This document shows, piece by piece, positions 13,741 to 25,713 of a stretch of 64,000 nt of DNA. The notes below the pieces were generated by a model. It worked only from the letters and a program-made list of their open reading frames with translations, made no database searches and had not been told where the DNA came from. This DNA is from Plecoglossus altivelis (lineage: Eukaryota > Chordata > Actinopteri > Osmeriformes > Plecoglossidae), in assembly GCA_036571765.1 (NCBI GenBank), contig BROE01000013.1:17213956-17277955 (forward strand). Direction: 5' to 3'. Within the stretch, counting starts at the first letter, position 1. Every line of letters starts with the position of its first letter. The position numbers and the translations under genes are program-made.

Positions 13741-15169
13741 ATCAATGGCCACAACAATCAATCAAAGGCAAGGCTCCTCCGCTTTCCTCCTCCGGAGCTG
13801 GTCTGAAGTGAAGCTTTAGAACAGCAGGCGGAGGGTCCACTCCTCGGAGCACCATGCAGGGGCGCAGACAGGAGCACCGAAAGAGCGGGGCCGAAATGCA
13901 AGACTGCCGCCCCAATTCAATAACAAACACCACTCACTCGACCACACACTTTCTTGCATGCCACTACCCCCTGAGTGGAGACATACTCAACACACACACA
14001 ATCTCATGTACAGTAGAGCGAGTGCACGCAGCCATTTTGTACATTGATCTTTCAACTCTGTAACTTTCCACAGGCCCTGACGCAATTTACCTTTATTTAA
14101 TAAGAGCTGAACATAGTCAAGGTTGAGTAGAGGCAGAGCATGAATAAACAATCAACTTCCCCTTTCTGTTTGTTAAGACAGACTGCCACACAATGAATTC
14201 ATAATTTGTGTCAAGGCAAAGCTGCTGAAAAATACATCACCTGCTCAAAACAGGCAGGGACATTTGAGTAACTTAGTGAAAAACATTACTTCTAGAAGCG
14301 AGTCTGTTATAAAATGTCCACGTGTGCCCTTCATTTTACTCACTGATACACTTAATCCTTTTACCGTGTACTGGAGTCACTGAGCTCAGCAAAATACCTA
14401 GCGATTAGCAAAAAATAAAATGCTTTATATCCAGTGTAAGAACGGGGGCTGGAAATGGACTGGGCTTTAAAACAGGCCTTAAACTGGCCTGTTCAGAAGA
14501 AGTGATAATAGTGAGTAAGACTGTGGGCAAATACTGAGGTAATCCTCCCTACAGTATTCTCTGTGCAGGACTCCCAGCTACGAGGCAGCGCACCAGAGAG
14601 AGGCAGAGAATGAGAGGGGAAGGAGGAGGAGGGGAAGTTAAAGGTGGGGCTACTGACCTTGTATTTTATTGAGGGGCCTTGGGCACAACCATCTCCTGCC
14701 TCTACTCTTTAGCGATGGCTATAACAGAGCATGCCAAACACATGTTAATTCGTTTCATCAGTTCTAATCACTTCCATGTTTAAGAAATTGACTTTAATAA
14801 CATTGTTTTGTATCAAGCGCTTGGTGAGGAGCCCACCGCATGAGAGGAGCGGAGAGGAGAGTAGCAGAGAGGAGAGGAGAGCAACACAGAGGAGAGGAGA
14901 GCAACACAGAGGAGAGGAGCAGAGAGGAGAGGAGAGTAGCAGAGAGGAGAGGAGAGTAACACAGAGGAGCAGAGAGGAGAGGAGAGTAGCAGAGAGGAGA
15001 GGAGAGTAACACAGAGGAGAGTAGCAGAGAGGAGAGGAGAGTAGCAGAGAGGAGAGGAGAGTAACACAGAGGAGAGTAGCAGAGAGGAGAGGAGCAGAGA
15101 GAAGAGGAGAGCTAGGGGTATGATGGGCTATAATTTGCTTAGGGGGATTTTGATCCTTCTGGTGTTGTG
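13741..15169. other. Intergenic with purine minisatellite
   Basis: No exon recognised. The main feature is the purine minisatellite at 14841-15112. Confidence 0.5.
14841..15112 (+). repeat. Purine-rich minisatellite (about 20-bp units)
   Basis: Alternating units of the types AGAGAGGAGAGGAGAGTAGC and ACAGAGGAGAGGAGAGYAAC, some shortened. One strand is almost pure purine for about 270 nt. The long frames on both strands here come from the repeat. Confidence 0.9.
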
Positions 15170-15620
15170 AGAAGCAGCTAAATTAAAATCCTGTCCATTA
15201 AATCTAGTGTCAGCCTCGAAAATACCCTTTCCTTGACCTTTTAGATAAATTTCCATCAATCTCATTTTACGCACGATTACGGTTTTAATGAGAGATGGGC
15301 AGTATTATTGCAAGGCTAATCTCAACTTTCTCCTCCTTAAGCTAGCTAGGCTAAATGCTGCTGATAAAGCTCTGGGCTGGAGTCTTTTATGAAAAAAAGC
15401 AATTTACTTCTTTTTCAAAAGCAATTCTTCTTTTATTAACTTATTTGGCAACACCATTGTGTAAGTCACCAGCATCTAAAAGTTAATTGCTTATTACATA
15501 CTCTCAAATTTATCAAAACAATCAAATCCCCCTCCTGGATTTCATTAAATGTTTAATCAATTCATGATTGATCTCCAAATCTCTCATATTAACTGGCTTA
15601 CTCAAACCTGTCGACTAATG
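15170..15620. promoter_or_regulatory. Candidate conserved non-coding block
   Basis: About 450 bp of unique, AT-rich, CpG-poor sequence with many ATTA/TAAT cores and no simple repeats. It is the longest such block beside the purine minisatellite. Confidence 0.25.
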
Positions 15621-17670
15621 AACAACCGACACTTGAGTGATCCAGATCGCTGGCTCTTGTTTGATCTGCCTTGTTGCTCTCTAGTGCAGCAAAGCCCACG
15701 TTATTGAGTACACCTCTGTGAACATGACAGCAGCGGTCCTCATGTCAGACCAGCTCTCCAGGTTCACTTTGAAGATCGTCTGCATGTGATGAGCTCTGAG
15801 CTGTTACTAATCTCTCTCTGAGAGAAATGGTAAACAATGGGTGCACTCAGTTGTCCTTGGGGCCCCTGGTCAAATCTGGTTTAGGTCAGGCCCGATATGA
15901 GGGTTCATCCATGGCACACAACGTGAGACTCAGACTAGGAAGATCAAACGTCTATAGCCAGTCAATCTAGTCCCTGTCTATGTTTTAACCAGATTCCGGA
16001 GTCCCTAAAGACAAAGCTCTTTAGAGTACATTCACATGATTAATTTCCTCATACTATGTAGACAACCTTCAGGGCACCTAATTGCTTGCTGGATCCTCTC
16101 GGTCTTTTTCAACTCATCGTAGGCTGTTTTTGGCTCTACATCTCTTTACACCTCCTCCCATGTCTCGGTGTTGGTGGCACAACTCAGAGGCCTACGACAC
16201 AGCGTACTATTTAACTAACTAAATCAAGATTGACAAATTCCTCCTGCGCTGTTTGACAAGGGAGGCAAACTTTGGCAAGGGAGCTATTAAGAGGGTATTT
16301 GTCAGAGCGTGTGAATATGAGTCAGATAAAGTGTTAACTAGATGGAGTGTGGTGCAGCACGGAGTATAGACATCCCTCAACGTGCTGACACTCCTTGAAG
16401 ACGAATGCTAATGATCTTCTCAGAAAAGGGGGGAGGGGTGGTTAAGGGAGATGGAAGTGGGGTGGGGATGGGGGGGGGGCAATTAAAGAACGCCCGAAGC
16501 AACTTTATCGAGGACAAAGCATCCAGTCGGGCTAATTAAATTTGGTGGCAGACACCTGCCCTTTCACCCCTCCTCCTCCTCCTCCTCCTCCTCTAAGTGA
16601 CAGTCGAAGCAGGGCTACCGCTCTATCCCCTTCCTCCCCTTGCTCCTCCTCCTCCCCAGCATGCTGGCTGTAAAAACGTTTCTTTCTCGTGGACGGAGGC
16701 TCCCTCCTGAATCCACCATTCGCGGAGGGCCGGGGGTCGAGGAAGGGATGGATTTCAGAGCCACCGTATACTCCCTGGATCTCGTTGACATCCCCGAGCT
16801 GAGCTTTAAGAGGGGAAAGTCGCCTGCTGGAGGCCATGAAAAGCTTGTGGAACCTCAATGACCTTCCCTTTACATTTCAGATGGTCTTGTTCTTGAAAGA
16901 AAAAAAAAAAAAAAAAGTCCACAGGAGCGAAGCGGGGAGAGCATAAGCTACAGGGGCTCTGCTAGCCTGATGTTTGGCCTTGTCCTTGGTGACGTTAAGA
17001 AGGGGGACCATTCATCTGGCGATTTAGGCAAGGGGGGCTGCGGTCGGTCAGGGTGGAGGACCAACCGGTGGCTCTTTCAGAGGGAAGAGAGGAGGAAAGA
17101 GAAGGGGACTGGGGCTGTGCCGGGAGCAGGGACTGAGGAGGTGATGAGAGGAAAGTCCCAGGTCAGGGCTCCATCAGGGGGAGCAGGGAGGCGATGATAA
17201 CTGGAACTACAGCACCTCCCACCTTGGAGCTTTTAGAGGTGGGAGACAGAGAGAGAGGGGAAGAACTGTCAGAGGGGAGAGGGTGGTAATGGCACGGAAG
17301 TTAATAAGAACCAAGCCAGGTAATGGAAATTGGTTTTAAACCAGCGGCCAAGTTTCTCCTGAGATGGAGACGGGTGGTGCTAATGAACCCTGACAGCCCA
17401 TTCCACTGCAGTTCCACACTTACAGAACATTCACCTCCACCCGCTGTCTCCCAGCACTGCTGCAAGTTGCCAAGGGAAAAGAGGGGGAAAGTTACAACTT
17501 TACACAGACTAACTACTGCCCATTTCCTGGTTATTTAACACCCAATCGCACTTCAAAGTCTGTAATGGTGGCATGGCCTCTCTCCCACCCAACACAGCCA
17601 CAACTCTCTCAGGCTGCACAATTAGCCTGATGTGGCTTGCCTGTAAATCACGGTTCCCTTGAGCACTCCC

Positions 17671-17730
17671 CACACACACACTCGGACTCAAAGACACACA
17701 CTCGGACTCATAGACACACACTCGGACGCA
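17671..17730 (+). repeat. 20-bp tandem repeat, three copies
   Basis: The unit is ACACACACTCGGACTCAWAG with small changes. Confidence 0.8.
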
Positions 17731-18369
17731 CTCTCCGCATAGATTGAGAAAGGCAGAAACATCACAAACTGTTCAAGCAGATAATCCACGAACAACAACC
17801 AATCTTACTGTGCGACACGAAAACAGAGCACGGAAAATGACAATAAGTGAAAAAGGTAAGAGGTTGAGATCAAGAAAGACATAGATACTAATGAATAGTT
17901 AATATGATTTACCTGCAGAATTCTCTAGTGGGCTGATCTATGATGACATGCCTATTTGGGAGATAATTAACTATTGCTAGACAATTAACACAGAAGAAAG
18001 GCTTATATTTTCTAGTTCTGATGAGTATCCAGTTCAGGGTTAATTGTGTTAGTCCTAGTTTCTGATAACTGTAAAACCAAACACAGCGGAATAAGGACAA
18101 CCACATGAGGGTGGAGAAATAAAGACTCAAAATGATTTAGGCTCATTTCAGCCAACCTGTCTGCAAAGAAAGTCATGTTCAATCCTTTTTTTTCTTCTGA
18201 ATGACCAAGACACGACTTGAAATGGTTGTGAACCTCGCCTTAAAACATATTTCACTGCCTTTGTAAAAATGAAGCGAAATTTTCACGGGGGGAGAGGGGA
18301 GTGAGTACTGGGGTGCAGTTAATCTACAGCACATGGCAAAAGCAGAGGAGTGAGTAAGGGAAAGAGAGG

Positions 18370-18374
18370 AAATA

Positions 18375-18442
<68 letters not shown>

Positions 18443-18490
18443 AAGAGAGAGAAAGAGAAAGAAAGAGAGAGAAAGAGAGAGAAAGAGAAC
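18370..18490 (+). repeat. (GA)n/(GAAA) purine microsatellite
   Basis: About 120 nt of nearly pure GA and GAAA repeats. Confidence 0.95.
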
Positions 18491-18715
18491 AGTGGAAGGG
18501 AGAGATGGTTGAGCAAACTCAGGCTTTAATACGAGTCCCCACCCGCTAATATTCCCCAGCTCCCCTCCTGCAGTGGACTTCCCCTAACCTCCTCTCTCCG
18601 TTCTTCTGTTTCATAGTGTTCCAAGACGACCTGGAACTAATGTGCTGTTTATTTCCCCCCTAAGATAGTGTCTGGGGCGCTTAGCTCACGCAACCTGTCT
18701 TCATCTGCAGCCGCC

Positions 18716-18830
18716 CAGCCACCCCAGCCCCAGCCCCAGCCTCAGCCCCAGCCCCGGCCCCAGCCCTGGCCCCAGCCGCAACCCCGGCCCCGTCACCAGC
18801 CCCGGCCCTCGCCCCTACCCCCACACAGGT
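18716..18830 (+). repeat. Degenerate CCCAGC hexamer repeat
   Basis: GC-rich array of CCCAGC/CCCGGC units. The Gly/Ala-rich minus-strand frame across it is a repeat translation. Confidence 0.85.
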
Positions 18831-19682
18831 GGAGAGACAAAGAGTGATGAGGGGAGCCTGGGAGAGAGAGGGGTGAGAACGAGTGTAGTGGTTCTCACTG
18901 ACTTTAACAGGTTTTTCACCCTCTTCTCTCATGGGTGCCAAAATGATGAAGGAATGTGGTCACTCGACTTCAAAACAGTCGTTAGTTTTCCTTGTGGATT
19001 CTTCTTCATGCCTACAGTGCTGTAACACATTACATTAAAACCGATATATTTACCTTACAGAGTGACATATTTGTATGAAACCATTTTGACATATGAAACT
19101 GTTTGACTAACCTAAAGTTGAAAAGTCATATTCTTAGCGTCTCCAATTTTGATCTCATATCACCTTTAATATTAGTAGCTACAAAACCTGTTGATGGAGC
19201 TTTATGTTTTGAACTGACTTTGAGAAAACCAAACAGCATGTATGTCCACACAATAGTTCCTTACTGTCGATCCACACTCCTGTCTTTGTTTTTTGGTTAA
19301 TGGACGGAAGACACGCGGAAGAGATATCCGACAGACAGGCCCAGTCAGTTACAATAAGCCCTGACAGCTACTTTCAGACAGCCTAATACATGCTCTTTCA
19401 TCGTCCTCCCAGTGATACAACACAGTCTCAGATTGTGTGCCCTGAAAAAGGTCCCCCCTCCACGCCCCAGTGGAAATGCAGGAGAGAACTTTGATGTGGA
19501 GACACACGGGACAACGGGCTTCCCCTTTACGGAAGGGAAGCCAGGCAGAGAGGGGGCCAGGAGACCCTCAGCTCTCTTGAACATTCCTAAATAAAATATC
19601 AAGTATCTGGAAGGCAGAGACGATCCCCACCACGCCACTGCAGTGCCGGTAGCAGGGAGGGGGCTGATCCCTTGAGGTGTTT

Positions 19683-19858
19683 GGCTGGTGGTGGGGTAGT
19701 GCTAGGCCGGTGATGGGGTAGTTCTGGGCTGGTGGTGGGGTAGTGCTGGGCCGGTGCTGGGGTAGTTCTGGGCTGGTGGTGGGGTAGTTCTGGGCTGGTG
19801 GTGGGGTAATTCTGGACTGGTGCTGGAGTAGTGCTGGGCCGGTACTGGGGTAGTGCTG
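19683..19858 (+). repeat. 22-bp minisatellite, exactly eight units
   Basis: Eight consecutive 22-bp units of the form GGCYGGTGNTGGGGTAGTKCTG with no length change. The first four alternate GGCT/GGCC, giving a 44-bp higher-order period. The Pro/Thr-rich minus-strand frames come from it. Confidence 0.95.
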
Positions 19859-22289
19859 ATAATGACAAGGAAAGACAATATTTTGGTGTGTTTCCAACAG
19901 GAGAAGAGAAGGCCCCATCCCACTATGACACACCAAGCTGAGACCAGAGCAGATAAGAACAGACAGAACCAGATTGAACCTGACTGGCCTATGCTGTACC
20001 AGACTAGGTCAGATCAGATCAGATCTGAACTTAGTAGAGCAGAGCAGTCCACAGAAATAGGTGCTTCGACTAATCTGGCCTCATTTTCTGCCTCTTTAAC
20101 CGCGACCAATGTATTTAAACGGCTGCTCCTTTGACAGATGCTCAGTTCAAATTATTCCTAACTGGAAATTTGAAGGAACGATATTTAATCTCCTTCAGGC
20201 CAGACTGCCTAAAGAGAACGATGGAACATCAAAAGGCCAAACACTTCAAAAACTCAAACTAATGACCCAGCCCACCTCCAGGGAGCAGGAGGCCTCCAAC
20301 TCAGTCCCTCATCTTCAGATCCTGGCCAGAACACATTTCACTCCTTTAAATGGAGATAGGTCCATTCCCCCCGACTTTGCTATTTAACACAGAATCTCAA
20401 ATGAGATACATAATGTACATCTCTCTATCACAATCCACAGCACAGCAGTACACACTGGAAGTGACTCTAAGGGACGACGGGAATGAATGTCTAGCCGCTA
20501 ATCTAACACATCGAACCCCCTCTCTCCGCAAAAAAACGAGACCAACAATGAACCAACCCCTCAAAGCCGGCACCACACTGCTATATTTAGTTATTGTCCT
20601 GCAAATGAGAAGCGAGCCTGCTATGGACCGTGAGAGCCTGGTGCATCATTGGAGTCTTCAGCAGTCCGGCCAGCTCTGCTACTCCACCCCAGCAAAGATC
20701 TCCACCACCACCATGAGGCCACTGTCTGTGGAGCAGGCTAACGCCTGCCTGGGAGGAGCAGGGGGGTTACGAGAGAAGACCAGAGACAGAGAGCGAGAGT
20801 GTGCTCAGGTAAAGAACAGCTGGTAACGTTCATCTCAGGGCGTGATGGGATCCGACAGCAGTCATTAAGTCATAAAACCACCCAACATCTCGTCTTCAGA
20901 CGAGTGAGGTGACAGCACAGGCATACCCGGTCAGAGGGGTGAGGGGGTGAAAGGGAGGGAGAGGGGTGAGAGGGAGGGCATGAGACCCTGACTCAAGTAC
21001 ATGGCCTCAAGTCCTCGGTAGGGTAGCGGATCATGTGACTAAATTGAGATCATTAAGTCTTGAAGGGGATGCCTGAGACATCCAAATAGGCAGTCAGTTT
21101 GTCAGACAGACAGAATAGTTACTAGTCACCCTGTTTTCCAGGACTAGACATGAGAACATAAAATCTTGGTTCTACCACTTTTGTACCTCAATGACTGCCT
21201 TCAATTGTTCTATTGCAGCCTAATAACATAGTGCTTGGTTTATCAGTGGAACACTATATCATCCCAAAAAAGCATTCAAGTTTTTCCCATACAGATATCG
21301 TTAAAAGGTCAATAAAAGATTCCAAGCTTACACAATTTCTAACCTCCCATATTCTATAAATATGACCAATGTAAGAAATATAGGGGCAATGTACATGCAG
21401 TTAAAGGAACATGCATATGCGCTTGCTCCAACAGTCTTCACAAACATGTCATCAAGAATTCAGACTGGAAAACTCAAAATAAAGCTCAACCTATGCGCAC
21501 CATGACATTTTGAAATATTAACAGTGAACTGAATGGGCACAGTATGGAGGATTTTTTTTTAAATTGAGGGCTTTAGTTGCCAGTGAAAGGCAGTATTTTG
21601 TTTCTTCAAGCTGTGGGGTTAAACAAAAAGCAAATGTTAAATTTCATTCCTCTGAAGTTGTGCCTGGCTTTGAAAAACAAAACCTACACTCTCGCCCAGT
21701 CTCACCCAGTGTTTTACAAGTCAAATCGAAAGCCTACACATACCAGCATTCATAATTTATGACACAAGCCTTTTTTATGTTGTTTCACCATTGTCAAAGA
21801 CAAAGACCGAAAGAGGAGAGACAGAAAGAAGCTGTCTGACTACAAAATTCCATGGCAACAATTTGGGGGGGAAAAAACATTTTTGTGTGTTTCGAGGGAG
21901 GTTGTTAAAAGCAACTCTCTCAGACAGACTGTCCAGCCAGTGTGTTAATATTTGGTTTAGGGATGCCATGGAGCGACACACAGTGAGTACGGTGCATTCC
22001 GTGCCCTAACATCATTCCATCTCTCACTGTGGCATTCTGCTGGGCCACCTCACACACCTCCCCAGTAGCAGTATTAAGGGAGGGACAATAACAAGAGACC
22101 AGACGACTCACACTCTGTACAGGACTTTGTAGCGCCGCTGCGGTTGAGAGACACCAGCCATGTATGCTGGCCTTCCACTCCAGCCTCTGTATTGTGCATT
22201 TAGCATACAGTTATCTGTTTAGCCCTCTGCTGCTCAGGGACGTAAGAATCCACATTTGCAAGAGCTGAGCCGTTTACTGTACTTGTCAA

Positions 22290-22540
22290 GACATGAGATT
22301 CTTTGATTGATATTTCCTCTCCGTTAAGGAATCTATCTAATGTCTGCCGGGCTGGGAAAAGAATAGTTTTTTGTGTGAAATATTACAAAGCTATTAATTA
22401 TGGAAGAAGAGCTCAACCTGGTAATAAATGCATCTGTCGCCATGATCCATTTCTCCTGGCCGACCTCTTAAAGACTGCTACCTGCTCCATTAGAGCTCAC
22501 AGGAGGGGGAAACACACTCAGAGACTGGAGCAGGATTAAA
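22290..22540. promoter_or_regulatory. Candidate conserved non-coding element
   Basis: ATTAATTA at 22393-22400 inside about 220 bp of unique sequence rich in ATTA cores, with a TGATTGATA (PBX-like) motif near 22303. Confidence 0.25.
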
Positions 22541-23139
22541 AAGTGATCAGGGACAAGCTGGGGCCTTTTCCAGGCCACAGGAGAACATTTTCCTGCCAGT
22601 CATCCTGAATTCAAGATGTTTCAGCGATGTAAGCAGTGCCGTCTGCCCGCCAGTTAAAGGCTCGAAATATTTCAGGAGCCTGAAAGTCTTCTCTCCAGGG
22701 GCAGGAACCACAAAGAGTTTGGTTTCACCCCCCAAGTTTGAAGCTCCTCGATGACCAATTGTTTCAATCACATCAGTTCTGATGACAAGATACATGAAGT
22801 TTGCAAATCTGCAGACTTCCCCAGGTGGAATCTTCTGAGTTGAAAGGCCTGTTATGTGATATCATGGTTGCAAACAGTCTGGAGTAGGGGCCAAGGTTCT
22901 GCACTAAGAATAAAAAGGGGTATTTTCCCCTAAAAGACATTTCAAGAGAAATCAACCCTAGCTATGCATGGCTGGATGTAAACCTGTAGGTATTAACCTG
23001 TAACAGGCCTGCTCCTGCCCTGCTACAGCCCACCTTCAGAGGAATCAACCCACAGTGCTGTTACACACATGCCGCATGGATTTCATTTTCACCATCTGCT
23101 GTCTTCATGCTTCTACACTTTCCATTCCCGCTGCACATT
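22541..23139. other. Intergenic, nothing recognised
   Basis: Unique sequence without repeats or exon signals that I can support. Confidence 0.4.
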
Positions 23140-23480
23140 CTTCACAAATTCAGTAGCGTCCTTCTTCTACATTTGTAAATGTTGTTGACTGTGGAAAGCG
23201 TCCATGTTTACTTTAAATCCCTGGCCGTCCCAAGGCTGGTCTAATTATGCACAGCTGCTCACTTCTCCATTGCTTTCCTTGGCCTGTTTGTTCAAACACT
23301 GGGCCCTATTTTCCCTGTAAATTATAGATTTGTAACAGACTAAATAGAAAGTCTGATTGTTATTGGAAGAAACATTTCTTGCAGTAATAATGATATTTGG
23401 AGTTTATTTTTCATGACAATTATCCTTTTTCCTGGCACATTTCCACATTTGGCAACCCTTTTTCATTTTAAACAGCTTGC
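23140..23480. promoter_or_regulatory. Candidate conserved non-coding element
   Basis: TAATTATGCA (core TAATTA at 23242-23247) and a following 200 bp of AT-rich, repeat-free sequence with several TAAT cores. Confidence 0.25.
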
Positions 23481-24318
23481 TTCTATGGTTTTTGTACAGG
23501 GCTCCAGACGCCTCCTCCAACAGGAGTGTTTAGCTTCCCGCCCTGTCTGAAAGCAGTGTAATGAGTGAGGGAGCTCGCGTACCGTCAGAGCGCCATGTCA
23601 GCCTCAATGTCCACACGCTTGTTCTGCCAACACAATCACTTACAGAGTGCATAAACCTGCTTGTGTATATCAAAATCTATTCTAGCCTCGCTATCTGCAT
23701 GAAAACTCATATTCCCTCTGTGTTCCTCTGTGATTGCAGGGGCACTTTAATCATGTGTTTATCCTCTCCCTTTGGAAGTTCAGCCGTAGAACCAGAAAAG
23801 GAAAGAGAGAGAGGAGGGGGGAGGGTGTAAGAAAGGCAGTATTAAAGAGAACTGGCCAACTCATCGCCTCAGGACCTTGTCTGCTCTCACCTGTTCTGTT
23901 TGGCAGCAAGTGTAACAGCAAATTTTACACAGTCTGGGACACAAATTGGCATCCTGAACCACGGTTATTCCTTCAGTATAATCTAATTAAAGGACAGTGC
24001 CAGTGGGGTAAAAATCTAAACATTATAAAGTTTGATAGAGAGAGAGACATAAAAGTATCTGGAGCTCTTTTACAAAGACTCGCGTCATACAGCATAGTGG
24101 CCTACAGCTTCTGAGTCTTGACTAGCAAGAAGGACAGCCTTCCAGATTATAAGCATTGTGGTTGGTATTTGCACAGTGCAGATGTGGTCATGTATATTGT
24201 TGAGCTTGGCTTTGAAGTATTGCCGGGGCAATTTCTGACTGACTTCCATGTCATGTTTTAGAATGATATGTGAACTGGAAGTCTGAGTTTCCAGACATTA
24301 CCTGGTCATAACATTGTA

Positions 24319-24362
<44 letters not shown>

Positions 24363-24414
24363 CTCTCTCTCTCTCTTTCTCTCTTTCTCTCTTTCTCTCT
24401 CTCTCGCCTTGACC
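24319..24414 (+). repeat. (CT)n microsatellite
   Basis: CT repeats with a short CACACA interruption and TTTCTCTC variants. Confidence 0.95.
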
Positions 24415-24829
24415 TTTTGACCATTGTATAGGCAGGCTACCTCTATAGGCAGAAGGGCATGTAGGATCTTGACACAGGACACCTAACTATTTCAGCTCCA
24501 GCCGCAGTCAAACTCCTGTATATATGGAAGTCAACATAACAGGTCCCTTTAGGAAAGGGTTACTACTGCATCATGTAACACGCTCAATTTCTACAACCAG
24601 CTACAAAGCTTCCACACAAGAAAAAAAAACTGCTCCCCACAACCAATGTGCTATAAAACTAAGTGTAAGCTGCTTCCATGGGAACCAAAACTGGAAACCA
24701 GAACAAAAATACCATGTAACTCAACTTCAAAACAGTGGACTGCTGCACTGAAGTAGTCCTGTTTAAATCTAGCCTAGTTCTGACAGTAAGTATTGCAGCA
24801 GACTTTGCGCTGTGATCACAGGCTTTGTT

Positions 24830-24960
24830 TTTCCGCCCGCGCGCATCTGATCGATCGTGCTGAAAAGCGATTGCACTTTAATTAAATACGCGATTACGTT
24901 TTGTACATGACCGGCGGACACGTGAGACCGAGGTGGGGTTACGACGACCTTTAATGACAC
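24830..24960. promoter_or_regulatory. CpG-bearing AT-rich candidate element
   Basis: It combines CGCGCGCAT, GATCGATCG, TTTAATTAAATACGCG and GATTACG within 130 bp. CpG is scarce around it, so retention may mean an unmethylated regulatory element. Confidence 0.25.
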
Positions 24961-25693
24961 GCTTCAAAACATCCACTGAGTTCCCAGAGTCCTTTACCAG
25001 AACACCAGCATGATGCAAGGCCCACTGGGAGCACTCAGGATTGGTAGCACGGAGATCAAAGCCGTCTTAAGAGTACAGTGCACATCATCCACTGACCATG
25101 ACCAAAATGTTCATCAAACAGGATAGTAAATGTGTCCACTGCTTTCCAGCGGGCATAGCTCAACTTCATTACCAAAAATCTCTAACTTCCTCGCTTATTG
25201 TTCGAAAGGCAGCTGGAAGATCAAATAGAGAGAGGGATTCGCGAGTCAAAGTTCCCAAACTTGGTGGAAGTGCAGTAGAAGTGTAGGCATCTAAGCTAAG
25301 GCCCAACTTCTCAAAAAAACATGCCGATGACCAGGGAAAAAAAGATGCCATGTTATTCTTTGATCTGATTCTTATTCAGCAGCACACGCCACACTAAGCT
25401 GAGCAGCAGATATTATGCAGGGGCCTGTTCTTTCCCATCCTCCGTCTGCATCTTAAGAAAGCGGTGGAGAAGTTTGTGACAGACCAAATCCACAGTCTGT
25501 TTTTCGGAGTTTGCTGAATAAGCTTGCGATGCATCGCAAAATAATCACTTGAGATAGCTAAACTTGAACTGGACTTGAGAAAAGAGAGTCTTGTGCCCAA
25601 CCACAGTAAAGTCGGTGTTATAATTGTGTTCGTGCTATACAGATTTTGGCTGGACAGAGGGATCTATAAAATGCACATACCACTTCTCTCTTA

Positions 25694-25713
25694 CCCCCCC
25701 CCCCCCCCCCCCC
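25694..25713 (+). repeat. C20 homopolymer
   Basis: Twenty consecutive C. Confidence 0.95.

Larger units (their letters stand above)
15621..22289. other. Intergenic with several minisatellites
   Basis: No exon recognised. It holds (TCC)n at 16568-16593, an A15 run at 16902-16916, three 20-bp repeats at 17671-17730, a GA tract at 18370-18490, a CCCAGC repeat at 18716-18830, a 22-bp minisatellite at 19683-19858, and GATCA repeats near 20009-20026. Confidence 0.5.

Noticed and set aside
14776..15067. Glu/Arg-rich and Leu/Ser-rich frames
   Set aside because: They are translations of the purine minisatellite.
16532..16861. Paired frames on both strands around 16.7 kb
   Set aside because: It looks somewhat exon-like, but no splice borders or family can be supported; (TCC)n and poly-A flank it.
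19568..19936. Pro/Thr-rich minus-strand frames
   Set aside because: They are translations of the 22-bp minisatellite.
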